64,000 bases of DNA from Silene conica (taxonomy: Eukaryota > Streptophyta > Magnoliopsida > Caryophyllales > Caryophyllaceae), in assembly GCA_029255685.2 (NCBI GenBank), contig CM055319.2, forward strand, positions 19,123,247 through 19,187,246, in the 5' to 3' direction. This document shows, one piece after another, positions 38,801 through 50,207 of the stretch. Position 1 is the first letter of the stretch. Every line of letters begins with the position of its first letter. The translations under genes were made by a program, and so were the position numbers. The notes below the pieces were generated by a model. The model searched no databases, was not told the DNA's origin, and worked only from the letters and a program-made list of their open reading frames with translations.

Positions 38801-38942
38801 ACCTGTTTGTGATCCCTTCGTCTATTCTACTAGGACGATTGTATTGTGTTGGCTATTCGGGTATACTATATGAAAACAAGGATATGAGAATTGACGGAGT
38901 TAGTACAGGGGGGTGGGGTAGGAGATAGCAATACTGCCAACA
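35813..38942. other. No coding gene; possible leader exon near 37.4-37.6 kb
   Basis: AT-rich spacer up to the chromovirus. Around 37,420-37,586 a pyrimidine-rich stretch ends in GCCGCCGTTAAG|GTATGTG, resembling a 5'-UTR exon and splice donor. If real, it could belong to the F-box-like gene at 49,280. I see nothing else. Confidence 0.4.
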
Positions 38943-38947
38943 TGCCA

Positions 38948-41216
38948 TGTAACACCCCCATTTATTTAAGGGCCTGAACTAGGACTCCTCAGATAAATAC
39001 AGGTGTTACCATCTCGGTTTCCCGAGGCAGTAGATACAAAGGAAGATAAACAGTACTTTAAATTAAAGTTAACTCAAGTCATGATCCTTACAACTGTATC
39101 AAAAGTCTTAACAACGTAAATAAAATACAACTCATGCTAAAACTGACTAAGGTGATCTAAACATCTAATCTGGTCCGGATCCAGCTCTTTCTCCCATAGC
39201 TCCCCCTTAGTCTTAGCCACCTGTCAATCTGCTCCCCAATCATTGGTTCATCACAGGTGATCACGAATACACAGGGTCAACCACAAGGTTGAGTAGGAAA
39301 ACCATAAATAGAAAACATTACTATAAATAGAAAGCTGAATATCTCCACTCCGAATCACAGACCCTTTTCCTCCGCACCAAACACAGACCCTTTATCTCCG
39401 CGCCACACAGACCCTTTATCTCCGCACCAAACACAGACCCTTTATCTCCGCACCACACAGACCCTTTATCTCCTCATCTCATATCGTATCACAGAATATA
39501 TAATCAACATCATGAAATTCCAATCAAGTATTATTATAAAGCATTCATGGTAATTATCAATAGCAACTGAGTAATCATTATGATATGCACCGTAATTCCC
39601 CTACCTGAAATAGCAGTAAATGCAGATACGTCCAAGCGCGTTAAAAGTGTTCCACACGAAACTTGCCACCTAAAATATATATTACTTAATTAATAAACTT
39701 CCTATTCACGTAACACGTACACACATTCCATTTATAGTAACTTCCTATAAATAGCAACTGCCAAAAATAGTAACTCGGTTTGAAATTCAAATTAGTGAGA
39801 TGTGCATAAATACTAATCTTACATTAAATGCCCAACATCATTTCCTTAATAAATAATATCCTTTACCATAAATATTAATATACTTGCCATAAAAGATATC
39901 CATTTTAAAATCAAATAGTAATGATAATAATATCTCTAATAATAATAATAGTAATAATAAAAATAATAATAACAATAATAATAATAAAGTAAATAACATA
40001 AATTAAACAACTAAGTAAACAAAACCCGACACCCCTTTGCAACCCGCGACTTCCAACACCCAACCACCACCATCTGAACAACCCAAACCCCATCGGCAAA
40101 CAACTAGCATGACACCCACAACGCCCACTACACCCCTGACCAACGCCACCAGCGCCGACTAGCTCCGGCGAGGTGAACCAGACCGATTTCCAGGCCTGGT
40201 TCACGACCCACTGCTCAGAAACCCTTCGACAGTCCCCACAAAACCGCCTGTACTTACCACTGACACGACTGACTCCGGCGAGCCTTGCCCCCGACAACAC
40301 CCCCGACAGCAGGTGCCCACAACCACCTTGGTACCACCGCATAGACCTCCCCCTAGTCGGCGGTGATACCAACCCAAACAACCCCTGACAACCAGCAGCG
40401 TTTCTCACCCTTTAACCACCCATATCGAACCTGCCCAAACCACCGTACCCAACCACCCTTATCCACCGTGGTTAACACCAAACGCACCACCCTTCCACTC
40501 ACCTGACAAACTGACCCACGACCACAAATAAACGGACACACCTACAACCAGAGCACTTACTAAACATACCACAACAATTATGAAACGAAACCAAAACAGA
40601 ACAGTGGCTTAATTGCCCCGACTTTGCCACCCTATACGACGCCCTTTTGGCCACCAACGACGCCATAACAAAACCCATATAAACAAAATGCGTGTTCCAG
40701 TTTGACACTAAGCAAAAACAACTAGGGTTAGGCGTGTGTACAGAAAGAATTACACGACCAAAACTATGAATACAAGGAAGAATTAGCAATACTATGATGA
40801 ACATACCAGATCTTAGTCAAATTCGAACCACCCTACGCTAGTGTACCACCACCGTGACTGGCTCCTTCCTCTTCCCTGATGTGGCGGCTAAGTGTATGAG
40901 GTTTTAGATTTGAGTTTTGATGAAGGGTTTAGGGTAAACGAGCCCCTTAAATAAGGCGGCTGAACAGGGTTTATTGTGAGCTTCTAAATTTCGTCCATGG
41001 GCTGCTACTTAGCACACCAATCGAGGCCCATGGACGTGCCACTATGCACCCTGGGTTCGAGCCCCAACGACTACACAAAGCTATAAAAAACTTAAAAAGG
41101 CTAAGTTCCCTTTTCGAGTCCTAGCTAAACCCAAAACACTTCGTATAAAACGAGTATGAGTATGCTTATAAAATGAATTATTTAAATAAAAGAAATCGAA
41201 AATTCGAGGTATTACA
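38948..41216 (-). repeat. Left LTR (sense 3' LTR) of the chromovirus
   Basis: The LTR is 2,269 bp, starting TGTAACACCCCC and ending GAGGTATTACA. It has a short array of about 20-24 bp (CACAGACCCTTTATCTCCGC) at 39,355-39,475 and an AAT-rich run at about 39,917-39,990. The long minus-strand frame at 39,911-40,408 is recurrent in both LTRs but has no domain. Confidence 0.95.
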
Positions 41217-41231
41217 GTCTTCCCCCCTTAA
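41217..41231 (-). promoter_or_regulatory. Polypurine tract of the chromovirus
   Basis: The minus strand reads TTAAGGGGGGAAGAC directly before the 3' LTR, the expected plus-strand priming site. Confidence 0.85.
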
Positions 41232-41403
41232 AACGAACTTCGTCCCGAAGTTCTACCACCCTTAGGTAACCAAACTTACCAAACTACCAACTCAAACAAG
41301 CTCGAAGCACAAATAACACAATACAACTTGCATAAACTTAATTAAATCGCAGAATGTCACATTCCACCCCCCTTAAAGAAAAGTTACGTCCGCGTAACTT
41401 ACC

Positions 41404-44400
41404 TCAATCAAACAAATGCGGATAACGCTCTCTCATGGATGCCTCGAGCTCCCATGTAGCCTCCTCCTGATTATGATTGGTCCACAGGACCTTCACCAAG
41501 ATCGTCTCTCCATTGCGAGTTTTCCGCACCTTCCTGTCTAGGATTTCTTTTGGAGTCTCAATGTATGACAACTGCTCATCTATCTCAATTACCTCGTGCT
41601 GGAGTACATGCGATGGGTCACTCACATATTTCCTCAACTGGGACACATGGAACACATTGTGGACTTTGGATAGGGTTGGAGGTAAAGCTAAGCGATATGC
41701 CACCTCTCCAACTCTGTCCAAAATCTCAAATGGTCCAATAAATTTCTGACTCAGTTTGCCACGCTTGCCGAATCTCATCACTCCCTTCATCGGAGAGACT
41801 TTCAGTAATACTTTCTCTCCGGCCTCAAATGAAATATCGCTCCTTTTCAGATCTGCATAGCTCTTCTGTCGATCCTGAGCGGCCCTCATCCTCTGTCGAA
41901 TAATATGAACCTGCTCCACCATCTCCTGAATCATATCTGGCCCTAAAGTCACCACATCGGCCCGATCATCCCAACACACAGGGCTCCGACACTTCCTTCC
42001 ATACAGAGCCTCGAAAGGGGCCATGCCTATGCTTGCATGGTAGCTGTTATTATAAGAAAACTCGATCAACCCCAGTCGATCCTCCCAAGATCCTCCGAAC
42101 TCAAGTACACAAGCCCTCAACATATCCTCAAGGGTCTGAATAGTTCTCTCCGTCTGACCGTCAGTAGCTGGGTGGAAGGCAGTACTCATCTTCAATTGGG
42201 TACCCAAAGCAGCCTGCAACTCTTGCCAAAATCTGGATATAAACCTCGAGTCTCGATCTGAAATGATGTCCTTGGGTACGCCATGCAGTTTGACCACATT
42301 CTGAACATATGACTTAGCCAATTCAGCCTTACTCCAGGTATCTTTCATAGGAATAAAGTGAGCTGACTTAGTTAGACGATCCACAATCACCCAAATCATG
42401 TTGTTGCCTCTCTGAGTCCGAGGCAACCCCACGATAAAGTCCATCGAAATATTCTCCCACTTCCATTCTGGCACATCCAACGGTTGAACTTTCCCTTGAG
42501 GTCTCTTATGCTCCCCTTTCACTCGCTGACAAGTCAAACATCTCGACACGAACTCTGCGACTTCCTTCTTCATATTAGGCCACCAAAACGTCTTCTTAAG
42601 ATCCTTATACAACTTATCACCCCCTGGGTGAACAGAATAAGGAGTAGCATGAGCTTCAGTCAGGATCTTCTTCTTTAGCTCCTCAACACTCGGTACACAC
42701 CATCGCCCACTGAACCTCAAACTACCATCGGTATGAATACTGAACTTGGATGCCTCATCACCATTTCCATTCTCCACCATCAAACGCCACTTCTGGATTT
42801 TCTCATCCTTCTGCTGTAACTCCCGAATCTCCCCATACAACTCAGGCTCCACTGTCAAGTCACCAAGAGTGTCCCCCTTCCGGATCATGAATATTCCCAT
42901 CTCTCTTAGTTCACCATGCAACCTCACTCTCGACCTGGCACAATTCAAAGCATGCACGGACTTCCTACTTAGGGCATCGGCCACCACATTCGCCTTGCCC
43001 TCGTGGTAGACAATCTGCATATCATAGTCTCCGATTTACTCTATCCACCTTCTCTGCCTCATGTTCAACTCCTTCTGAGTGTAGATGTACTTCAGGCTCT
43101 TATGATCAGAAAACACTTTAAAAGTGGCCCCATAAAGGTAATGACGCCACAATTTTAGTGCAAAGACCACAGCGCCCAATTCCAAATCATGAGTCGGATA
43201 ATTTTCTTCATAGGTCTTCAGCTGGCGAGAAGCATACGCGATCACTCTCCCATTCTGCATTAGCACACAACCCAACCCATGCTTGGAAGCGTCAGTATAA
43301 ACTTCGAAGTTATCACTCCCTACTGGCAAAGCAAGGATAGGAGCTGTTGTCAGGCGTTCCTTAAGGGTTAGGAATGCCTTCTCACAACTCTCATCCCAAA
43401 CAAAACGGTTCTCCTTCCTCATTAGCGACGTCAACGGTTTTGCTATCTTCGAAAAGTCTTTGACGAATCTCCGGTAATAACCTGTTAACCCCAGAAAACT
43501 TCGGATCTCACTCACATTCTTCGGACTTTGCCACTTAGTCACAGCTTCAATTTTACTAGGGTCAACAGATACCCCCTCTTTGGAAATGACATGTCCCAAG
43601 AACGCCACTTTCTCCAACCAGAATTCACACTTACTCAATTTAGCGTTGAGTTTATGTTCTTCCAAAGTCTGTAGTACCTTCCTCAAATGATCTTCGTGCT
43701 CCTCCGCATTCTTGGAATATACCAGGATATCATCGATAAATACCACCACGAACTTGTCGAGATACGGGCTGAAGACTCGATTCATCAAGTCCATAAATAC
43801 AGCTGGAGCATTAGTCAATCCAAAGGGCATAACCACAAATTCATAGTGGCCATACCTCGTTCGGAAAGCGGTCTTCGGAATATCTTCATCCTTGATCCTC
43901 AATTGATGATACCCGGATCTCAAATCAATCTTGGAGAAAACCCCAGCCCCACTTAACTGATCAAACAAGTCGTCAATTCTCGGCAACGGATAACGATTCT
44001 TGATGGTTACATTATTCAGTTCTCGGTAGTCAACACACAACCTCAAACTCCCATCCTTCTTTTTCACAAATAAAACAGGTGCTCCCCAGGGCGACACACT
44101 GGGTCGGATGAACCCTTTCTCAGCTAGCTCATCCAATTGCTTCTTCAACTCCTCCATTTCTTTCGGCCCCATACGGTATGGTGATTTAGATATTGGTCCC
44201 GCTCCTGGCTTGAGGTCAATGGAAAATTCCACTTCCCTCCTCGGCGGTAACCCTGGAACGTCGTCTCGAAAAACTCCCTCAAACTCCCGTACCACAGGTA
44301 TCTCACTAGTCTTGGGGGTCTCAGCCTCACAATTCCACATCTGGCATAAGATTAGGCTCTCTCCTTTCCTCAAGCCAGACTTGAGGGTATTGACAGAAAT

Positions 44401-46005
44401 GAATTTGATTTTTGGTTTCACACGATATCCCTTGTAAGACACCCTCACTCCCTTAGGTCCCTTCAAGGAAATCTTCTTTTGATGACAGTCGATAAAAGCC
44501 CTATACTTCCCCAGCCAATCCATCCCTAGGATCACCTCAAAACCTCCCAGCGGAAATTCTATGAGGTCACAATAGAACATTGCTTCCCCGATTCTGATGG
44601 GTACACTTCCATAGACTCTATTACAAGCTATTGACTCTCCTGAAGGTATGGTCACTGAGTCCGCGACCCAGTCGAACCTCTCAAGCCCCAAAACTCTAAC
44701 ATGGTCTCTAGACACAAAAGAATGGGTGGCACCGGAATCGAAAAGTACGAAAGTAGGTTTAGAGTTCACAAGAAAAGTACCAGTAACCACATGAGCGTCA
44801 TCTTGAGCTGCCTGCTTTCCCATGGCAAAGAGTTTGCCACTGGACTTGACCCCACTCTGGTTGGCAGAAGATGTCCCAGCCTGCTGATTTCCTGCCGTCC
44901 CCGTCTGGTTGCTGTTCCCACCTCCATTGTACTGATTCTGATATGAACGGTTCTGATTGTTGTTGTTGTAGTTCCTCTGGTAGTTACTGCTGCCTCCAGA
45001 CTTCGCACCCCCACCATAGTTTGTCATGGGTGTGCGATAGCCACTGCTGCCATAGGACTGCGTGCGAGATCCCTGATATCCGGATGTAGGTGTGCGATAA
45101 CCCCCGGACTGATTCCCTCCAGAAGAACGACATACTGCCTGTTTGTGCCCAATCTTCCCGCAGCCAAAACAGACCACTCCCACTGAGCCACTGCCTGAAC
45201 CCCCACTCCTGAAGTTGCCCCCACTCTGATTCCTTCCACCCCCAGAGGCACTACTCCCAAAATACCCACTGTACTTGTTATTACTTTGCTTTTTCGATCC
45301 TGAACCCTCAGCTACTGTTTCAGCTTTCCTCTTTTCTGACTTGGACTGTTTGTCCTTTTTAATCATATCCGAAAGCCTCTCCGCCGCCCCAGCCCGTAAA
45401 TAGATGTCACGGATTGTGGTGGGCGGAGCTGCAATCAGTCTCTTTTTGATGGCGATTGATAGTCCCCTCTCAAATTTCATGGCTAGCATAGCATCGTCAA
45501 ATCCCATATCTCTCACATAGTGTACCAGCTGGATGAATCTCCTGTAGTAAACCTCTACGGTCATGTCCTCCGACATCGTGAATGAGTCGAACTCCTCCCT
45601 CAGCTTGCTCTTTTGGAATTCTGGTAGAAACGCCTCGTTCAGAACCCCCTGGAATGCGTCCCACGGAACAAACGCGGATCCACCCTCTATAGCTGCTTCC
45701 CGGAGCTCTCCCTTATTCGCGGTCCACCAATCTCCAGCCATACCCCTCAGATAGTGGGCAGCCTGGTCCACCTTCAATTCTTCAGGGCAATCCAACAACT
45801 CGAACAGGTTATCGAATTCCCGGCACCAAGCTCCTAACAGATGAGGTTCCCCCTCCCCAGTGAATTGGGTAGGGTGGTGTCTTGCGATAATTGTGCTCAT
45901 TTTCGCGGAGTCCATTCGTTTGGCCTTTAGGGCCTCATTTTCAGCTATCAAACGATCCACCTATTCTTGGGTGATGTTAACGGCATTCTCTCTTCGCGGA
46001 GGCAT
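41404..46005 (-). pseudogene. Chromovirus gag-pol polyprotein with two nonsense codons
   Basis: The frame runs from ATG at 46,003-46,005 to the stop at 41,404 and would encode about 1,530 residues. In order: Gag capsid domain with the CX2CX4HX4C knuckle [14 protein letters not shown]; protease DSGATHSF; reverse transcriptase with [11 protein letters not shown] (about 43,740); RNase H with [10 protein letters not shown]; integrase with an HHCC zinc region and a D,D35E core (MDFIVGLP, SDRDSRF, QTERTIQ); and a C-terminal chromodomain (VKVLW...EEATWE). The chromodomain targets integration to heterochromatin in related elements. TAG at 45,961-45,963 (codon 15) and TAA at 43,036-43,038 (between RNase H and integrase) interrupt it; the frame is otherwise continuous. 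The element probably relied on proteins from other copies, or the stops arose after insertion. Confidence 0.95.
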
Positions 46006-46547
46006 ACTATAAAACAAGAAAGGAATGAGTCCCGACGTACATGGGTACCCATTGGGTTTAGGGCTAAGTCCCCTAAGCAGCAAAATCTATAAACATTTAT
46101 CATATTGAGTAGTTTGCTTTTATAACATGGCTCAGGGATCACATAACCGCATATCACTAGACATGGTACAAGAAAGATTTCTAACATGTTTCAAATCACT
46201 TAACATATCACATCAATATACTCCTTTTCCAACCATTAAAGATTCATTCATGCTCATGCCCCTTCCGGCTTTTCAAAAGTCACTTATACTCAAAATTCTC
46301 ATACTTATCACTGTATGCTATTACTTTCACCACCTCTTACTCTACCCTTTTTCTCTCGTATATGCACTCTGGGTTCCCGGGTAAAACTGATAGGGCCAAT
46401 GGTTCGGTGTGAGGGGGCCCCAGACTCATACTTCCCCTTTTTGTGTGCTCCTAACAGTCCTATCCCGGGGTTCATTTTATTTAGACTCTCCTACATTCAT
46501 TGGGTTCATTAGTTTAGGCCTGAGGATCGTTCGCTCTGATACCACTT
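46006..46547 (-). other. Leader of the chromovirus
   Basis: Non-coding region between primer site and gag. A GGGTTCCCGGG...GAGGGGGCCCC stretch is shared with the non-autonomous element and is a plausible packaging or leader structure. Confidence 0.5.
46533..46544 (-). promoter_or_regulatory. Primer binding site (initiator Met-tRNA), chromovirus
   Basis: The minus strand reads TGGTATCAGAGC, three bases from the LTR, matching the plant iMet-tRNA 3' end complement. Confidence 0.93.
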
Positions 46548-48816
46548 TGTAACACCCCCATTTATTTAAGGGCCTGAACTAGGACTCCTCAGATAAATAC
46601 AGGTGTTACCATCTCGGTTTCCCGAGGCAGTAGATACAAAGGAAGATAAACAGTACTTTAAATTAAAGTTAACTCAAGTCATGATCCTTACAACTGTATC
46701 AAAAGTCTTAACAACGTAAATAAAATACAACTCATGCTAAAACTGACTAAGGTGATCTAAACATCTAATCTGGTCCGGATCCAGCTCTTTCTCCCATAGC
46801 TCCCCCTTAGTCTTAGCCACCTGTCAATCTGCTCCCCAATCATTGGTTCATCACAGGTGATCACGAATACACAGGGTCAACCACAAGGTTGAGTAGGAAA
46901 ACCATAAATAGAAAACATTACTATAAATAGAAAGCTGAATATCTCCACTCCGAATCACAGACCCTTTTCCTCCGCACCAAACACAGACCCTTTATCTCCG
47001 CGCCACACAGACCCTTTATCTCCGCACCAAACACAGACCCTTTATCTCCGCACCACACAGACCCTTTATCTCCTCATCTCATATCGTATCACAGAATATA
47101 TAATCAACATCATGAAATTCCAATCAAGTATTATTATAAAGCATTCATGGTAATTATCAATAGCAACTGAGTAATCATTATGATATGCACCGTAATTCCC
47201 CTACCTGAAATAGCAGTAAATGCAGATACGTCCAAGCGCGTTAAAAGTGTTCCACACGAAACTTGCCACCTAAAATATATATTACTTAATTAATAAACTT
47301 CCTATTCACGTAACACGTACACACATTCCATTTATAGTAACTTCCTATAAATAGCAACTGCCAAAAATAGTAACTCGGTTTGAAATTCAAATTAGTGAGA
47401 TGTGCATAAATACTAATCTTACATTAAATGCCCAACATCATTTCCTTAATAAATAATATCCTTTACCATAAATATTAATATACTTGCCATAAAAGATATC
47501 CATTTTAAAATCAAATAGTAATGATAATAATATCTCTAATAATAATAATAGTAATAATAAAAATAATAATAACAATAATAATAATAAAGTAAATAACATA
47601 AATTAAACAACTAAGTAAACAAAACCCGACACCCCTTTGCAACCCGCGACTTCCAACACCCAACCACCACCATCTGAACAACCCAAACCCCATCGGCAAA
47701 CAACTAGCATGACACCCACAACGCCCACTACACCCCTGACCAACGCCACCAGCGCCGACTAGCTCCGGCGAGGTGAACCAGACCGGTTTCCAGGCCTGGT
47801 TCACGACCCACTGCTCAGAAACCCTTCGACAGTCCCCACAAAACCGCCTGTACTTACCACTGACACGACTGACTCCGGCGAGCCTTGCCCCCGACAACAC
47901 CCCCGACAGCAGGTGCCCACAACCACCTTGGTACCACCGCATAGACCTCCCCCTAGTCGGCGGTGATACCAACCCAAACAACCCCTGACAACCAGCAGCG
48001 TTTCTCACCCTTTAACCACCCATATCGAACCTGCCCAAACCACCGTACCCAACCACCCTTATCCACCGTGGTTAACACCAAACGCACCACCCTTCCACTC
48101 ACCTGACAAACTGACCCACGACCACAAATAAACGGACACACCTACAACCAGAGCACTTACTAAACATACCACAACAATTATGAAACGAAACCAAAACAGA
48201 ACAGTGGCTTAATTGCCCCGACTTTGCCACCCTATACGACGCCCTTTTGGCCACCAACGACTCCATAACAAAACCCATATAAACAAAATGCGTGTTCCAG
48301 TTTGACACTAAGCAAAAACAACTAGGGTTAGGCGTGTGTACAGAAAGAATTACACGACCAAAACTATGAATACAAGGAAGAATTAGCAATACTATGATGA
48401 ACATACCAGATCTTAGTCAAATTCGAACCACCCTACGCTAGTGTACCACCACCGTGACTGGCTCCTTCCTCTTCCCTGATGTGGCGGCTAAGTGTATGAG
48501 GTTTTAGATTTGAGTTTTGATGAAGGGTTTAGGGTAAACGAGCCCCTTAAATAAGGCGGCTGAACAGGGTTTATTGTGAGCTTCTAAATTTCGTCCATGG
48601 GCTGCTACTTAGCACGCCAATCGAGGCCCATGGACGTGCCACTATGCACCCTGGGTTCGAGCCCCAACGACTACACAAAGCTATAAAAAACTTAAAAAGG
48701 CTAAGTTCCCTTTTCGAGTCCTAGCTAAACCCAAAACACTTCGTATAAAACGAGTATGAGTATGCTTATAAAATGAATTATTTAAATAAAAGAAATCGAA
48801 AATTCGAGGTATTACA
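46548..48816 (-). repeat. Right LTR (sense 5' LTR) of the chromovirus
   Basis: The 2,269 bp are the same length as the left LTR, with three substitutions. The promoter for the element's transcript should lie here. Confidence 0.95.
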
Positions 48817-48821
48817 TGCCA

Positions 48822-49279
48822 TGTATAGAGTGACATAGTTTATGTGTTGTAGTAGTAGGATACAGGTAATTTATGTGGCTGGTTGAATGGAGGTGCGTGA
48901 TAGATCAGGCATCAGCCCAAAACAAATGCTAATGTGATGTTGGAAACCAAAAGAAATGATGACCAAATGGGTGGTGTGTAACAGCTTATTTACATTGTAG
49001 TTTTCAAGTGCTTTCAAAGATATTGAAATTATGAACTCTTAAGGTATTGATGGTGGTAGTTAATTGTGTCTTGCACAGAGACACGAACAACATTAATCAA
49101 TTACCAATAAAGAAGCCAGATACAACACCATTCATAATCTCATTGTTTATCCAAACCATATAATAATCTGCTTGTTTGAAGATGCTATCGTTCGCTGTAA
49201 TCTTCATATCTTCATGTACAAGATATGTTGTTTCTGATATTATATAGCTTCAATATCTAGATTTTGCAGTTTCACAAGT
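48822..49279. other. Upstream region of F-box-like copy 3
   Basis: No gene seen. Just before the ATG, a pyrimidine-poor but acceptor-like TAGATTTTGCAG ends at about 49,269, which would suit a 5'-UTR intron. Confidence 0.4.
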
Positions 49280-49807
49280 ATGCCTCCTTGTGTTCGTGTT
49301 GTCTACTTTGACAAAGAAGATAGGCATAAGTTTGAGCGTGATTACATACAATGGAAAAAGGAACAATTCACATCAACAACAATGTTCAACACGCAGTACG
49401 TGCTGAAGGAAGCAGATGGAGCAAGCAGAGTACACCATCTATTGCTCAGTTCTGATGAGTTAATGACAAGCATTTTCAGCAGACTCAGCCATCAAGACAA
49501 ACGTAGTATGGCTGAAGTATGCAAAAAATGGGCTTCTCTGTTTGCAGTTGGCAAAGAAACATCTAAAATAGCGGTTGATTATAGGAGTCAAGTAAAAAGC
49601 GAAAGGAGTGATGGGTTGATCACCAGGACAAGGTGGGGCCGTGTTTTTTCTATCCAATGTAGCTGCCTTGATTTACCAACAAAGGAAGCAAGATACATCT
49701 ACCACGTTTGGATGGAGGGTAATAGGGACCAAGACGATTTAAGTGTCTATGAAGATGGTCCGTTTAATATATTCTCAGAGGACGAAGCATATTACGACTC
49801 AGACTGA
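49280..49807 (+). CDS. F-box-like protein, copy 3 (intact)
   Basis: This 175-residue single-exon protein is related to the copies at 1.6 and 35.3 kb but lies on the opposite strand. N-terminal VVYFDKED and WKKEQFTSTTMF are followed by the clearest F-box-like segment of the three (about residues 57-88): LSSDELMTSIFSRLSHQDKR then VCKKWASL. Then come TSKIAVDYRSQ, a CSC motif near 127-129 and an acidic tail ending YYDSD. The basic stretch of copy 2 is replaced by a more neutral region. It ends about 370 bp before the Helitron 3' hairpin, so it may be the last gene of the Helitron. Ligase-adaptor function is inferred from the motif only. Confidence 0.75.
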   Translation: MPPCVRVVYFDKEDRHKFERDYIQWKKEQFTSTTMFNTQYVLKEADGASRVHHLLLSSDELMTSIFSRLSHQDKRSMAEVCKKWASLFAVGKETSKIAVDYRSQVKSERSDGLITRTRWGRVFSIQCSCLDLPTKEARYIYHVWMEGNRDQDDLSVYEDGPFNIFSEDEAYYDSD

Positions 49808-50176
49808 TAACCCCGTAGCAATAATTATGATGCAAAAATGTTAAAAATTTAGATTGACTATTGTATTCCGATGATTAAAAGTTGAAGATTTACATCAACA
49901 AGATAGAGTACTTGTGGGTGTAAACATATTGCATTAAATTATGAAATCCTAATAAAATTGTTCATTTCATATTCGTAATAATCATTTCCGATATCAATAG
50001 TAACTATCAAGATAGTAAGTTTATTACATGTGTATACAATCATGAAAATGATTCCCACGTTCAAATACTCCATTCATTAGTTATACAATATATAATACTA
50101 TGATATGAACCAAAATATCAAAATTTTGTTGAAATTATGAATATTTACATTATGAGAAATTACGTCCCTTGGAATT

Positions 50177-50207
50177 CCGCGCGCATCGCGCGCGGAAAAA
50201 CAACTAG
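50177..50207 (+). terminator. Helitron 3' terminus: hairpin plus CTAG
   Basis: A perfect stem CCGCGCGC / GCGCGCGG with loop ATC (extendable by two T-A pairs) is followed by eight A/C bases and CTAG at 50,204-50,207, then T. This is the diagnostic 3' end of Helitrons, which terminate in CTRR a few bases after a hairpin and insert between A and T. It could end the large Helitron or a small non-autonomous one. Confidence 0.85.

Larger units (their letters stand above)
38948..48816 (-). mobile_element. Tekay/Del-type chromovirus (Ty3/gypsy), nearly complete
   Basis: The 9,869-bp element is flanked by TGCCA (38,943-38,947 and 48,817-48,821). It has two 2,269-bp LTRs, an iMet primer site, a polypurine tract and a single gag-pol frame with a C-terminal chromodomain, all on minus. 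By full comparison at offset 7,600 I see three LTR differences (40,186, 40,662 and 41,016), so insertion was recent. Two stop codons break gag-pol. Long LTRs and the chromodomain fit the Tekay/Del clade. Confidence 0.96.
1..50207 (+). mobile_element. Decayed giant Helitron (5' end not located)
   Basis: This proposed backbone element has a Rep/helicase pseudogene (10,975-20,150), an RPA70-like pseudogene on the same strand (31,875-34,448) and a canonical 3' terminus at 50,177-50,207. Plant autonomous Helitrons are known to carry Rep/Hel plus RPA-like genes and to end in hairpin-CTAG before T. The minimum supported extent is Rep/Hel to RPA. Extension left to the dsRNA-binding-like genes and right to 50,207 is inference from the lack of other boundaries and from gene families repeated across the interval. 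Without the four later insertions the interval is about 22.7 kb, which is large but possible. Alternatively, the 3' end belongs to a separate short Helitron. Confidence 0.42.

Noticed and set aside
39911-40408. 165-codon minus-strand frame present in both chromovirus LTRs
   Set aside because: It lies wholly in the LTR, ends in an AAT microsatellite reading as Ile-rich sequence, and has no domain.
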